Position numbers and translations under genes: made by a program. A DNA stretch of 64,000 nt from Wenzhouxiangella sp042310355 (GTDB taxonomy: Bacteria > Pseudomonadota > Gammaproteobacteria > Xanthomonadales > Wenzhouxiangellaceae): contig NZ_JBHJMR010000001.1 in the NCBI RefSeq assembly GCF_042310355.1, forward strand, positions 558,001 through 622,000. The letters run 5' to 3'. This document shows positions 35,877 to 44,721 of this stretch, piece after piece. The number at the start of each line of letters is the position of its first letter. Positions within the stretch are counted from its first letter, which is position 1. The notes beneath the pieces were generated by a model that saw nothing but the letters and a program-made list of their open reading frames with translations, made no database searches and was not told the DNA's origin.

Positions 35877-37003
35877 TGCGGCTCTCCGATCAGGGGTTCC
35901 AGCGCGTCGAGGCGCTGGCGCGCGAAGCTTGCGGCCCGGGCATCGTCGCCTTCGGTGGCGCGATTGTAGGCGTTGGCGGCTTGCGCGGGCCGGTCCAGGG
36001 ACTCCAGTGAGGCGCCCAGGCCGATCCAGACCGCGGCGCGATGCGGCAGCACCTCGGACAGGCGCCGGTAGTGCTCGGCGGCGGCCTCGTGGTCACCCGT
36101 CTGTCGGAGCGCGGCGGCGAGCAGCAGGTGATGCTCGGGTGCTTCGGCCATATCCGGAGCGTGCTCGGCCAGGATCGACCTGGCGCGGGCGCTTTCGCCG
36201 CGCTCGAGCAGCAGGCGGCCGAGCAGGGCGGCCAGTCGATCGGGCCCGGCCGCTTGCGCCAGGCCGGCTTCGAGCGCCTCGGCGGCCTGCTGCGGGCGCT
36301 CGCGTTCCATCAGGGCCCGGGCGAGCAGTTCGTGCCCCTCGGTGAGATCCGGCCGCTGCCGGATGACTTGCCGCAGGCGCGACTCGGCGCGATGGACCTG
36401 GCCGCGGGCGAGCAGGCGCTTGGCGTCGGCCAGCGGGTCGGATGCCTCGGCGTCGTCGTCTTCGACCGATCGCCGAATGGATATGGTGGCGTCCTGGCCC
36501 TGCGTTTCAGCGGGTTCGGCTTCGGAATCGGAGCCGCGCTGTTCGGCCGCGGCGGGCCCGGGATTCGAAACCGTGTCGCTGGTCGGCGCCGGTACCGGGC
36601 GAGCCTCGGCCTTGGGCTGGTCCGCCGCGTCAGGCGCCACCGGTGCCGGGCGGGGACTGGTGATCTCGGGCCGGTCGCCGGCGTCGGCGCGCTCCGGCTG
36701 CCGCGCGGCTTGCGGCTGCGGCATTTCAACATCGGCCGGCGCGGCGATGGAGCGCGGCTCCGGCTTCGCTTCGGCCTGGGCGACCAGCGGTCGGGGCTCG
36801 CCGGAGCGCCCGGGCGGATCGGGGCTGTCCAGGCTCAGGTGCAAAATCGCGCCGGTGGCCACGGCGGCCAGCAGCCAGAGCGGCCAGCGGGTCGGGCGGT
36901 GCCTGCTGCGGCCGGCGCGGTCGCGTGCCGGCATCGGGCTGCCCCGGCCCGGCGCTGCCTGGCGACGCTCGAGGTCCTTGAGGACGTCGTTGATCAGGCT
37001 CAT
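35873..37003 (-). CDS. mshN: MshN, TPR pilus assembly protein
   Basis: A 376-residue bitopic protein. The short N-terminus MSLINDVLKDLERRQ is a hallmark of MshN, with one membrane helix at about 42-58 (PLWLLAAVATGAILHL). A Pro/Ala/Glu-rich periplasmic linker (60-200) and a C-terminal TPR array (about 210-370, with LAKRLLARGQVHRAESRLRQV-type repeats) follow. It probably helps localise or stabilise the secretin, as TPR pilotins do. The start at 37003 overlaps the mshM stop. Confidence 0.85.
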   Translation of the reverse strand: MSLINDVLKDLERRQAAPGRGSPMPARDRAGRSRHRPTRWPLWLLAAVATGAILHLSLDSPDPPGRSGEPRPLVAQAEAKPEPRSIAAPADVEMPQPQAARQPERADAGDRPEITSPRPAPVAPDAADQPKAEARPVPAPTSDTVSNPGPAAAEQRGSDSEAEPAETQGQDATISIRRSVEDDDAEASDPLADAKRLLARGQVHRAESRLRQVIRQRPDLTEGHELLARALMERERPQQAAEALEAGLAQAAGPDRLAALLGRLLLERGESARARSILAEHAPDMAEAPEHHLLLAAALRQTGDHEAAAEHYRRLSEVLPHRAAVWIGLGASLESLDRPAQAANAYNRATEGDDARAASFARQRLDALEPLIGEPQ

Positions 37004-37920
37004 CCGCCGCCTCCGCGAAGCATTTCCAGGGCGAGAAACGCGCCGAAGGCGACCAGGCTGAACGCGGCCACGCGGGCGGCCGGCTGCAGGCGGGGCCACC
37101 ACAGCAGGCGCGCGGTGTCTTCGGTGTCGGCCATCGCCCGCCCGACATCCCGCGCGTCGGCCGCCGGCGCGCCACGGCCCCAGGCCGACATCAGGGCCTT
37201 GTCGGCGAGGATGTTGACCAGCCGGGGGACGCCGCTGCTGGCGCGGGCAATGCGCCGGATGGCCGTGGCGGTGAACAGCCCGGCGTGTCCGCCGGCGCGT
37301 TCGAGGCGGTGGGCGATGTACTCGTCCACGCCGCGACGGTCGAGCGGCTCGAGCCGGCAGGAGTAGGTGATGCGCTGTCGAAGCTGCCTGAACTGCGGCA
37401 TGGCCAGGCGCCGGTCGAGCTCGGGCTGGCCGAACAGTACCACCTGCAGAAGCTTGCGCTGTTCGGTCTCGAGGTTGGTCAGCAGGCGCACGGTCTCGAG
37501 CGTGCTCGCCGGCAGCGCCTGGGCCTCGTCGATCAACAGCACCGGGCGTTGCCCGCGCGCGGCCATGGCGGTCAGTTCTTCCTGCAGCAGTTCGTGAACC
37601 TGCTGCTGGCTCGGCCGGCCGGGCAGGGGGATGCCCAGGTCGCGGGCCAGCGCCGAACGCAGGGTGCCGGGAGCGAGATGCGGGTCGGGCATCCAGGCGG
37701 TCACGAACGGCGCATCGAGATCCTCGAGCAGGGCGCGGCAGAGCAGTGTCTTGCCCAGGCCGACTTCACCGACCACCTTGATGAAGCCCTCGCCCTGGTC
37801 GAGCGCGACGCGCAGGGTGGTGAGCGCGTCGGCCTGCGACGGTTCCGGGTAGCGAAACGCCAGGTGCGGCGTCAGCCGGAACGGTCGCTGGTCGAGTCCA
37901 AAGTGCTCGCAATACATCAT
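37000..37920 (-). CDS. mshM: MshM, ExeA-like AAA ATPase
   Basis: A 306-residue AAA+ ATPase starting with YCEHFGLDQRPFRLTPHLAFRYP, the entry motif of the ExeA/MshM family. Walker A is GEVGLGKT (about 52-59), Walker B VLLIDEAQALP, followed by sensor residues in TNLETEQRKLLQVVLFGQPEL. One C-terminal membrane helix (VAAFSLVAFGAFLALEML) anchors it. In ExeA the family helps place the secretin in the envelope. The gene ends overlapping mshN and begins 7 bp after mshL. Two adjacent ATG codons leave the start uncertain by one residue. Confidence 0.9.
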   Translation of the reverse strand: MMYCEHFGLDQRPFRLTPHLAFRYPEPSQADALTTLRVALDQGEGFIKVVGEVGLGKTLLCRALLEDLDAPFVTAWMPDPHLAPGTLRSALARDLGIPLPGRPSQQQVHELLQEELTAMAARGQRPVLLIDEAQALPASTLETVRLLTNLETEQRKLLQVVLFGQPELDRRLAMPQFRQLRQRITYSCRLEPLDRRGVDEYIAHRLERAGGHAGLFTATAIRRIARASSGVPRLVNILADKALMSAWGRGAPAADARDVGRAMADTEDTARLLWWPRLQPAARVAAFSLVAFGAFLALEMLRGGGG

Positions 37921-37927
37921 GGCGCAA

Positions 37928-39631
37928 TCAGCGGGGCCAGATTTCGCTGTCCATCTCGCCGAGCCGCTCCAGCGCCCCCTCGGCTTCGCGCGCCCAGGTG
38001 CGCGGCGAATCGACCACGATCGGGCGCAGCAGGATCACCAGCTCGGTCTTGACCGTTTCTTCCTGGCGACTGCCGAAGGCCTGGCCGAGCAGCGGGATGC
38101 GGCTCAGGCCGGGTGTGCCGAAACGCTTCTGCTCGGAAGACTCGCGCATCAGGCCGCCGATGACCACGACCTGGCCGTTGCGCGCCCGGATGATGCTGTC
38201 GGACTGGCGCACGCTCGACAGGGCCAGGGGCAGGGATTCCTCCTCGCCGCCGACGGTAAAGGTCTTGGTCTGGTCCTGCACCTCCGAGACGGTCGGGTGG
38301 ACGTGCAGGATGATGTCGCCGCTGCGGTTGATCTGCGGCGTGACGTCGAGCGCGATGCCGGAGAAGAACGGCGTGAGTTCGACCGAGCTGGCCGCGCTCG
38401 TGCTCGCCCCGCCGGTGGACGTGCGCCCGGTCACGCCGGTGACGAAGAACTCGTCGGTGCCGACCTTGATCACGGCCTTCTGGTTGTTGATCGTGGCGAC
38501 CCGCGGGCTCGACAGCACGCGTGTGACACCCTGGGTCTCGAGCAGCTCGATGAAGGCGTTGAAGCTGCCGGTGTCGGCGGTGATGACCGTGCTGCCGCCG
38601 AAGGCGCGGGATTCGAAGCCCTGGACCACCTCGCCCGGGCTGACATCGTATGGGCGCTCGCGGATCGCGGAGACGCCGTCGCTGAAAACGTTCGAGCCGG
38701 CGACCTGGCCGAAGCCGGCGAGGCGGCCGTCGATGTCCTCGAGCGCTTGCCAGTTGATGCCCGAGCGATAGGCGTCGCGGAGTTCGACTTCGACGATCTT
38801 GGCCTCCAGGATGACCTGACGCTGGACGCTGCCCTGGATCGCATCGAGCAGCTCGGCCACGGCGCGCTGCTCGTGCGGCATGGCGCGAACCGCCACCACG
38901 CCGGAGATCGGGTTGAGCATCACGTTGCGGCCATCGGGGCTTTCGAAGATGCCTTCGATGGCGGTCTGCAGTTGATCCCAGAAATTCGACTCGCTCTCGG
39001 TCTCGATGCGCGTGCCGGTCGACATGTCGCTGTCGCCCCCGCCGGTCTGGGCCTGGCCGCCGCCTTGTCCGCCGAACTCGTTCTGCAGCGCGTCGGGATT
39101 GTCGGTCGACTGACCCGAGCTCACGCGGGTGCGCGACGAGCCCTTGCGGTTGAGGTCGAGGTAGCTGACCTCGTAGACCCGGTTGTGCAGACGCGGCGGG
39201 CGAACGATGTAGCCCGTTTCATTGCGCCGGTATTCCAGGCCGTAGATCTCGCGCACGATCTGCATGACCTCCCCGATGGTCACGTCGCGCAGCTCGAGCG
39301 AGATTGTCTGTTCGACATCCGGGTGAACCACCATGTTCAGGTCGGTATCGGCCACCAGGCTCATCAGGAACTGTCGCGCCGGTGCATTCTCGACCGTGAC
39401 GTGGAAACGTTCTTCCGGCGGCGGCTCGAAAGCCGGCTCGGGTTCCGGCATCAGCAAGTCGCGGGTCTCCTCGACATCGGGTGCTTCTCGCGAGGCCGCC
39501 GCGTCGAGCTCACTGCGAATGTTGCGATCGATTTCCGCGGCGCGGTCGCTGGTGGTGGCGCAGGCCGCCAGGCCGGCGACCAGGGTCGCGATGGTCAGTA
39601 TTCTTGTGCTTGGGTGGACGATGGGCAGCAT
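37928..39631 (-). CDS. mshL: MshL, outer-membrane secretin
   Basis: A 567-residue secretin lipoprotein. The signal ends in a lipobox (LVAGLAAC, Cys24). A short N-terminal STN-like domain (VENAPARQFLMSLVADTDLNMVVHPDVEQTISLEL) and an N1-like domain precede the secretin core. The core contains VLSSPRVATINNQKAVIKVG and the GGLMRES and TELVILLRPIV signatures near the C-terminus. A Ser/Gly/Gln-rich insert is present around residues 170-210. It forms the pore for the pilus. The ATG shares one base with the mshK stop (TGATG). Confidence 0.93.
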   Translation of the reverse strand: MLPIVHPSTRILTIATLVAGLAACATTSDRAAEIDRNIRSELDAAASREAPDVEETRDLLMPEPEPAFEPPPEERFHVTVENAPARQFLMSLVADTDLNMVVHPDVEQTISLELRDVTIGEVMQIVREIYGLEYRRNETGYIVRPPRLHNRVYEVSYLDLNRKGSSRTRVSSGQSTDNPDALQNEFGGQGGGQAQTGGGDSDMSTGTRIETESESNFWDQLQTAIEGIFESPDGRNVMLNPISGVVAVRAMPHEQRAVAELLDAIQGSVQRQVILEAKIVEVELRDAYRSGINWQALEDIDGRLAGFGQVAGSNVFSDGVSAIRERPYDVSPGEVVQGFESRAFGGSTVITADTGSFNAFIELLETQGVTRVLSSPRVATINNQKAVIKVGTDEFFVTGVTGRTSTGGASTSAASSVELTPFFSGIALDVTPQINRSGDIILHVHPTVSEVQDQTKTFTVGGEEESLPLALSSVRQSDSIIRARNGQVVVIGGLMRESSEQKRFGTPGLSRIPLLGQAFGSRQEETVKTELVILLRPIVVDSPRTWAREAEGALERLGEMDSEIWPR

Positions 39632-39993
39632 CAGTTCCTCGATCCGTCGTTGTTGACCGTCAGGTGCGTATCAATGTTGAGTTCGATCGTCTCGCCGTCG
39701 CGCTGGAGAATCACGCGACCGGCTTCGATCAGACTCACTTCGGCGTCTTCGATCCGCTCGCCTTCGCGCAGTCGCCGACCATCGATGATGGCGATGCGTC
39801 GATCGGCGGCGAGGAGAATCGACTGGAGTTGAAAGGGTGCCCGGTCGCCGGCGCTGGCGCCGGTACCGAACCAGGCGTCGATTTCGGCCTGCGTCGGCGG
39901 ACGCGTGGGATCGCGCACTTCGTCGCGGGCAAGCGCCGCGGCGGAGGCGAGCAGGGTCAGGATCAGGATCGGGATGTTCACGATAGTGCGCAT
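39631..39993 (-). CDS. mshK: MshK-like periplasmic pilus assembly protein
   Basis: A 120-residue protein with a signal peptide (MRTIVNIPILILTLLASAAALA). A mature domain follows with DPTRPP and a beta-rich core (FQLQSILLAADRRIAIIDGRRLREGERI), as in MshK and PilP/GspC-like proteins. It should link the inner-membrane I/J proteins to the secretin. The ATG at 39993 lies immediately after mshJ and gives the signal peptide; a longer frame to 40065 would start inside mshJ. Confidence 0.8.
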   Translation of the reverse strand: MRTIVNIPILILTLLASAAALARDEVRDPTRPPTQAEIDAWFGTGASAGDRAPFQLQSILLAADRRIAIIDGRRLREGERIEDAEVSLIEAGRVILQRDGETIELNIDTHLTVNNDGSRN

Positions 39994-39995
39994 GT

Positions 39996-40649
39996 TCAGA
40001 CTCCCAGCCAGCGCTCGTCGAGCGTGACGCTGTAGAGCATCAGTTCGATGCGGTTGGTCGGCCACTGCTCGATGCTCAGCTCCAGCGACTCCCAGAATAC
40101 GCCGCGCGGCAGGTCCGCGGTTTGCTCGAGGTAGCCGCGGATACCCTCGAAGTCGCTCTCGATCACCAGGCGAACCCGGTGCACGAACAGGCCGGGCACC
40201 GGATTTCCGGCCGCGCTTTCGAGGCGTCCGGGGGGCAGGTTCTCGAGTTCGATGATGTTCACGCCGGCGCGGCGCGCCAGGAGGGCGGCCAGCACCGACA
40301 CCGATTCCTCCGAAGTGGCGATGCCGCCGTGGCGGTCGGCCAGGCGGGCTTCCAGGCTGTCGATTTCGGCCTGCAGGGCGTCGCGCTCGGCCGCCAGCTC
40401 GCGATCGGGGTCGCGTCCCCGCTGCGCCGCCAGTTGCTGCAGGTTGCCGGTGAGGTCCGCGACGCGCTGGCGCACGTTCTGGAGCTCGGTGCGCACGGTT
40501 TCCTGGCGCTGGCCGAGGGGCTGCATCGACGAGAAATCCCAGACCAGGAAAATGATCGCGAAAACGGCCAGCAGCAACAGCGCCCGCTCGCGCAGGCTCA
40601 GCCCGTTGATGCGTTCGGCGACTTTTCTCAGGCGGGCACGAAACGTCAT
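39996..40649 (-). CDS. mshJ: MshJ, PilO-like assembly protein
   Basis: A 217-residue bitopic protein. A basic N-terminus with the SLRERALLLLAVFAIIFLVWDF membrane helix (about 18-40) is followed by a long coiled coil (48-110) and a ferredoxin-like C-terminal domain (VHRVRLVIESDFEGIRGYLEQ). This is the PilO/GspM-type layout expected for MshJ. It overlaps the preceding PilN-like gene by 4 bp. Confidence 0.85.
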   Translation of the reverse strand: MTFRARLRKVAERINGLSLRERALLLLAVFAIIFLVWDFSSMQPLGQRQETVRTELQNVRQRVADLTGNLQQLAAQRGRDPDRELAAERDALQAEIDSLEARLADRHGGIATSEESVSVLAALLARRAGVNIIELENLPPGRLESAAGNPVPGLFVHRVRLVIESDFEGIRGYLEQTADLPRGVFWESLELSIEQWPTNRIELMLYSVTLDERWLGV

Positions 40650-41251
40650 TGCGCTTCCTCCGCCCGGGTGGATACGGAAAAACGCACGCCCGGCTTCGCG
40701 TCGGCGCGCTCGGACAGCCGGATCCGGCGAAAGCCCATGCCGGAAAACTCGCTCGCGCGCGATAAGCTGTTCAGCCAGTCGGGCACCAGGCGCGCCTCGA
40801 GGGCGTGCCCGTCGACGCTCAGGGTCCGGCCCTGGTCGGCCATCAGCACACCGGTCAGCCACAGTCCCTCCGGAATCCGGACGGCGAGGGCATCGAGTCG
40901 ACCGAGCAGGTCGACATCGGTGGCCGGCATGCGCTGCTCGAGCGCCGCCAGGCTATCGCGCAGGCCCTCGCGGCGAGCGCGCAGGTCCTCGACCCGTGCC
41001 TGGAGCGCGGCGTCGGGCTGGTCTGACGGCATGCTGGACTGCAGTTCGGCGACTTGCCGAACGGCGCGTTGCTCGGCCTGTTGCTGGCGCTCGAGTTCGG
41101 CCTCCAGGCTCGAAATGCGCTGGCCGACGAGTAGCGACCAGGTGATCAGCACGGCGACCAGGCCCAGCGAAAGCCAGGCGATCGTCTGTGCCGAGAAGAT
41201 GATCTGTTCCTTGCGGAAGATCGGCTGGTAGAGGTTGATCTGCTGGCTCAC
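40646..41251 (-). CDS. PilN-like MSHA assembly protein (MshI2)
   Basis: A 201-residue protein starting at GTG 41251. QQINLYQPIFRKEQ is a PilN-type N-terminus, which in PilN binds the PilM-like partner. One membrane helix follows (about 22-45), then a coiled coil (47-110) and a small C-terminal domain. The GTG overlaps the mshI stop as GTGA. It corresponds to the second MshI protein of MSHA loci and should bridge MshI and MshJ. Confidence 0.8.
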   Translation of the reverse strand: MSQQINLYQPIFRKEQIIFSAQTIAWLSLGLVAVLITWSLLVGQRISSLEAELERQQQAEQRAVRQVAELQSSMPSDQPDAALQARVEDLRARREGLRDSLAALEQRMPATDVDLLGRLDALAVRIPEGLWLTGVLMADQGRTLSVDGHALEARLVPDWLNSLSRASEFSGMGFRRIRLSERADAKPGVRFSVSTRAEEAQ

Positions 41252-42171
41252 AGGCTGACCTCCTCCTGCCGAAGCGCGCCGCCGAGGGCAATCAGGAACT
41301 CGCCGGTGAACTCGTCCGGAACGTCGACGTCCGGTTCGACGACATCCTCGGGACGGTAGCCGAAGACCGGCAGATTCAGGCCTTCGTCCAGCGACTCGAC
41401 CAGGTCCTGGTGGGCGGGAAACCCGGGAAGAATGCTGAGCGCGGCCACCGGCGGTTGACCGAAGTGGCTGTCGTAATAGTCCAGGGAGCGCTGGACTTCG
41501 AGGGCGATCTGGTCGTAGGCGCTGTCCGGGTCCTCGAGAACCTGCGTGGTGCCGGTTTCCAGTCGACGGCTGAGATAGAGGCTGCCCTGTTGGGTGACCG
41601 TGATGATGCCGTGGTTCTCCTGCAGGTAGAGCATGGCGACGCCACGAACGTCCTCGTCCAGTTGCGAGGCGAGGTTGCGAAGCGCCATCTCGGTGATGTC
41701 GATGACCTGCAGGTTCAAATCGGCGTTCTCGATCAGGTCGATGTGTTCGCGGACTTCCCTCGAACGCGCCGCGACGGCATACATCATGGCCTGGCCCTGG
41801 GGGCGGTTGTTCTGGCCGGGAATCTCGAAGACGTCGATGACGGCGTCGTCGACGTGGAAATCGATCAGGTTGCGCACCTTCCAACGCACCGCCGCGCGCA
41901 ATTCGGAGGGATCGACCCGGGGCGCTTCGACCAGAAGAAGTTCGTACTGTCCGTCGGGAAGTACAAGATTCACGGCCGATCCGCGCCCGGACACCGCCTG
42001 TTGCACCAGGCGTTCCAGGTCCTCATCGCCGGTCAGTTCGCGGCAGTCGGCCGCCGCCAGCCGCGGTTTGCGTCCGCGCTGGAAATCGATCGACGCGCTC
42101 GCCAGGACTCTGGGCGTCAGGTGCAGCCCGGTCAAGGCGTGGCTGCGCGCACGCTTGCGAAATGGATTCAA
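41248..42171 (-). CDS. mshI: MshI, PilM-like cytoplasmic assembly protein
   Basis: A 307-residue actin-fold PilM-type protein, first gene of the MSHA assembly operon. Characteristic segments are VDPSELRAAVRWKVRNLIDFHVDDAVIDVF, followed by VIDITEMALRNL, VAMLYLQENHGIITVTQQGSLYLSRRL and a final FLIALGGALRQ. The start is taken as TTG 42171 because AGGGGAG lies 6 bases upstream and the length then fits MshI. An ATG at 42279 would add 36 residues that do not look like the family and would lie in the loop of a large palindrome. Confidence 0.85.
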   Translation of the reverse strand: MNPFRKRARSHALTGLHLTPRVLASASIDFQRGRKPRLAAADCRELTGDEDLERLVQQAVSGRGSAVNLVLPDGQYELLLVEAPRVDPSELRAAVRWKVRNLIDFHVDDAVIDVFEIPGQNNRPQGQAMMYAVAARSREVREHIDLIENADLNLQVIDITEMALRNLASQLDEDVRGVAMLYLQENHGIITVTQQGSLYLSRRLETGTTQVLEDPDSAYDQIALEVQRSLDYYDSHFGQPPVAALSILPGFPAHQDLVESLDEGLNLPVFGYRPEDVVEPDVDVPDEFTGEFLIALGGALRQEEVSL

Positions 42172-42264
42172 GTCTGGCTCCCCTTTGGTGGCATGCCCGA
42201 CGGCCCAGGCGCGATCGATTGCAAAGTGGTCACGAGGGCGAAAGCCGGCATACTCAATTCCGGA

Positions 42265-42309
42265 TGCAAAGTCTTGCATGATAAAGACTTTGCAACTGTC
42301 TGATCAGAC
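42265..42309. promoter_or_regulatory. Two palindromes upstream of the MSHA operon
   Basis: A perfect 11-bp inverted repeat, TGCAAAGTCTT-N8-AAGACTTTGCA (42265-42294), is followed three bases later by the perfect palindrome GTCTGATCAGAC (42298-42309). They lie about 95-140 bp upstream of the mshI start. The first has no U-run on either strand, so an operator is more likely than a terminator. Confidence 0.5.
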
Positions 42310-42426
42310 TGTGAAATGTATAGCAACGTACCGGGCCGGTCAAACGACGTCATCGCCGTGATCCTTCAGTTCGGTCGTAAATGGATTGTATCCTTCAATC
42401 AGGATTCACGCCGGCCGCCTTATATG

Positions 42427-42442
42427 CGTGATGCGTATCACA
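42427..42442. promoter_or_regulatory. CRP/Vfr-like operator
   Basis: CGTGA-N6-TCACA matches the CRP consensus TGTGA-N6-TCACA at nine of ten positions. It lies in the AT-rich middle of the 538-bp gap between the MSHA operon and the betaine genes (42172-42709), about 260-270 bp from either start codon. That gap holds no gene I can support. Confidence 0.45.
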
Positions 42443-42709
42443 TAAATAATGATTTACTGCGATTTAAAGCTCATCAATATCGGGCTGCTCACCGATTCCG
42501 GGCGGGCGTCTTGACGGCATCCGACAGTTCTCGCGGTTCGCCTGAAAGTGCGGGCGACCCTTGTTAGTATCGGGCCAATCCCGTCGATCCTGATCGCGGC
42601 GCCACGTCAGTGGGCCGGACGAGCGACCGTGCCCACCACGCCGGGCAGCGGCCGACAGGAACGTCGGCGGTGCAATCGCCAAGCAACAAGAGGAGAAAGG
42701 CCAGACACC

Positions 42710-43552
42710 ATGTCGAATCAGGCAAGCTCACCCGCAAGACAGGACTTCGGTCGCGACCCGGTCGAGGTGCGCGATACCGATCACTACCAGAAGGAGTACG
42801 TTCATCGATTCGTCGATAAATGGGACGAGTTGATCGATTGGGACGCCCGCTACAGGAGTGAGGGCGATTTCTTCATCCAATTGCTGAAGGAACGCGGCGC
42901 CAAACGTATCCTTGACGTGGCTGCCGGAACGGGTTTCCACTCGGTCCGCCTGATCGAAGAGGGTTTCGAGGTCTGCAGCGTCGACGGTTCAGCGGAAATG
43001 CTGGCCAAGGCCTTCGAAAACGGTCGGCGAAGGGGGCACATCCTGCGCACCATCCAGGCAGACTGGCGCTGGCTGAACCGGGATGTCCACGCCACCTATG
43101 ACGCCGTGATCTGCCTGGGCAACTCTTTCACGCATCTGTTCTCCGAGCATGATCGTCGCAAGGCTCTGGCGGAGTTCTACGCCGTCCTCAAACACGACGG
43201 TTGTCTGATCCTGGATCAGCGCAACTACGACGCGATCCTGGACCACGGCCATTCTTCGACTCACAAGTACTACTACTGCGGACACCAGGTAACGGCCGAG
43301 CCCGACCACGTCGACGAGGGTCTGGCGAGATTCCGGTACACCTTTCCGGACGAGTCGGCTTTCCATCTGAACATGTTTCCGCTGCGTCGCGACTACACGC
43401 GCAGGCTCATGCGCGAAGTGGGCTTCCAGGACGTCACGACCTATGCCGATTTCGAGGAAGACTCGGGCGAGAAAGGTGAGGAGCCCGACTTCTTCATTCA
43501 TGTCGCCGAGAAGCGCTATCAGAACGATGAATCGACCGGACAGGAGGCGTGA
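42710..43552 (+). CDS. Glycine/sarcosine N-methyltransferase
   Basis: A 280-residue SAM-dependent methyltransferase that would convert glycine to sarcosine and dimethylglycine, the first steps of betaine synthesis in halophiles such as Halorhodospira. The SAM site is LDVAAGTGFHSVRLIEEGFEV, with the acidic loop VDGSAEML. The family's DPVEVRDTDHYQKEYV and FVDKWDELIDWDARY N-terminus and LDQRNYDAIL are present. AGGAGAAAGG precedes the ATG. The downstream dimethylglycine enzyme begins immediately after the stop, forming a two-gene osmoprotectant operon. Confidence 0.93.
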   Translation: MSNQASSPARQDFGRDPVEVRDTDHYQKEYVHRFVDKWDELIDWDARYRSEGDFFIQLLKERGAKRILDVAAGTGFHSVRLIEEGFEVCSVDGSAEMLAKAFENGRRRGHILRTIQADWRWLNRDVHATYDAVICLGNSFTHLFSEHDRRKALAEFYAVLKHDGCLILDQRNYDAILDHGHSSTHKYYYCGHQVTAEPDHVDEGLARFRYTFPDESAFHLNMFPLRRDYTRRLMREVGFQDVTTYADFEEDSGEKGEEPDFFIHVAEKRYQNDESTGQEA

Positions 43553-44398
43553 ATGACTGAGCAGGCCTATTCCCGCGTGGTCGAGACCGCCCGCGACTAC
43601 TACAACAGCGAAGATGCCGACAACTTCTACTTTCACGTCTGGGGCGGTGAGGACATCCACATCGGTCTCTACCGCGAAGACGACGAATCCATCGCCGATG
43701 CCAGCCGGCGAACCGTGCGCCGCATGGCGGAACTGCTCGGAGCGCTCGATCCCGGCCAGCGGGTGCTCGATCTGGGTGCCGGCTACGGCGGGTCCATGCG
43801 CTACCTGGCGCGGGAGTTCGGCTGCCACTGCGTCGCGCTCAACCTGAGTGAGGTCGAGAACGAGAGGGACCGGCGAAAGAACGCTGAGCAGGGCTTGGAC
43901 GAATTGATCGAGGTCGTCGACGGCGACTTCACCAACCTGCCCTACGAGCCCGGCAGTTTCGACGTCGTGTGGTCGCAGGATGCGATGCTCCATTCCGGTG
44001 ATCGGACCCGCGTTTGTGCCGAGGCGGCGCGCGTGCTGCGGCCCGGTGGTCGTTTCATCTTCACCGACCCGATGCAGTGCGACGACGCCGACCCGGCGCG
44101 CCTGCAACCGATCTACGACCGGATCCATCTCGACTCCCTCGGTTCCCCCGGTTTCTACCGCGAGACCCTGGGAGAGCTCGGCCTCGAGGAGCTGGCCTGG
44201 GAGGACCACGGCGACCAGTTGCAGCGCCACTACGCGCGCGTCAAGCGCGAGCTCGAAGCCAACGAGGACGAACTCCGCCGCCGCGGCGTCAGCGACGATT
44301 ACATCCGCAAGATGAAGGCCGGGCTTCAGCACTGGGTCGACGGCGGACGCCGGGGTGACCTGGCCTGGGGAATCTTCCTGTTCCAGAAGCCGGAGTGA
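43553..44398 (+). CDS. Sarcosine/dimethylglycine N-methyltransferase
   Basis: A 281-residue SAM-dependent methyltransferase completing glycine betaine synthesis. It begins with VVETARDYYNSEDADNFYFHVWGGEDIHIGLY, the family's substrate lid. Motif I is VLDLGAGYGGSMRYLA, then GDFTNLPYEPGSFDVVWSQDAMLHS and RPGGRFIFTDPMQ. The start directly follows the stop of the first methyltransferase. Betaine made from glycine costs three SAM per molecule. The pair is characteristic of salt-adapted gamma-proteobacteria and cyanobacteria. Confidence 0.93.
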   Translation: MTEQAYSRVVETARDYYNSEDADNFYFHVWGGEDIHIGLYREDDESIADASRRTVRRMAELLGALDPGQRVLDLGAGYGGSMRYLAREFGCHCVALNLSEVENERDRRKNAEQGLDELIEVVDGDFTNLPYEPGSFDVVWSQDAMLHSGDRTRVCAEAARVLRPGGRFIFTDPMQCDDADPARLQPIYDRIHLDSLGSPGFYRETLGELGLEELAWEDHGDQLQRHYARVKRELEANEDELRRRGVSDDYIRKMKAGLQHWVDGGRRGDLAWGIFLFQKPE

Positions 44399-44422
44399 CC
44401 GGCAGATAAATCCGATCCGGGC

Positions 44423-44452
44423 TTGGTTTGTTGGTGGCGGATTGGGTACAAT
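44423..44452 (+). promoter_or_regulatory. Candidate promoter upstream of the tRNA-Ser cluster
   Basis: TTGGTT (44423-44428) and TACAAT (44447-44452) have an 18-bp spacing. It lies ~100 bp before the first tRNA-Ser remnant and could drive the cluster. A weaker TATAGT (44701-44706) lies just before the interrupted copy. Confidence 0.4.
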
Positions 44453-44554
44453 GCTCGTTTGCCCCGAGCAGTGCTGCCAGTCGCATGGTCGCTTCTCGAA
44501 GCTTGTCCCGGAGTCGTTTCGGGCCCAAGTGCTAGTAAAACTCGGGCCAGTTCA

Positions 44555-44584
44555 GGAGAGGTGCCAGAGCGGTCGAATGGGCTC
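44555..44584 (+). pseudogene. 5' remnant of tRNA-Ser
   Basis: The first 30 bases (GGAGAGGTGCCAGAGCGGTC and the ten that follow) are identical to the intact tRNA-Ser(GGA) at 44958. After GGGCTC the sequence diverges, the anticodon stem is lost, and no T-arm or acceptor 3' strand follows. It cannot fold as a tRNA. The 137 bp up to the next copy hold no gene. Confidence 0.75.
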
Positions 44585-44721
44585 CTGCTGGGGAATGCGA
44601 CCGGCACTTTTTTCAGCCCGCTGGCGCGGTCTGAAAGCCGCTCCGGCCGCATGATTCGGATAATGAGTCTCGCCCATTCTTGGGTGGTTCCGATCAGGCG
44701 TATAGTTAAAATCTGAGTTTT

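Noticed and set aside
37919..39832. 637-codon frame antisense to mshL
   Set aside because: Covers mshL, whose secretin and lipobox motifs are clear; composition is that of a shadow frame.
42265..42294. Rho-independent terminator
   Set aside because: The stem has no GC-rich core and is not followed by a U-run on either strand.
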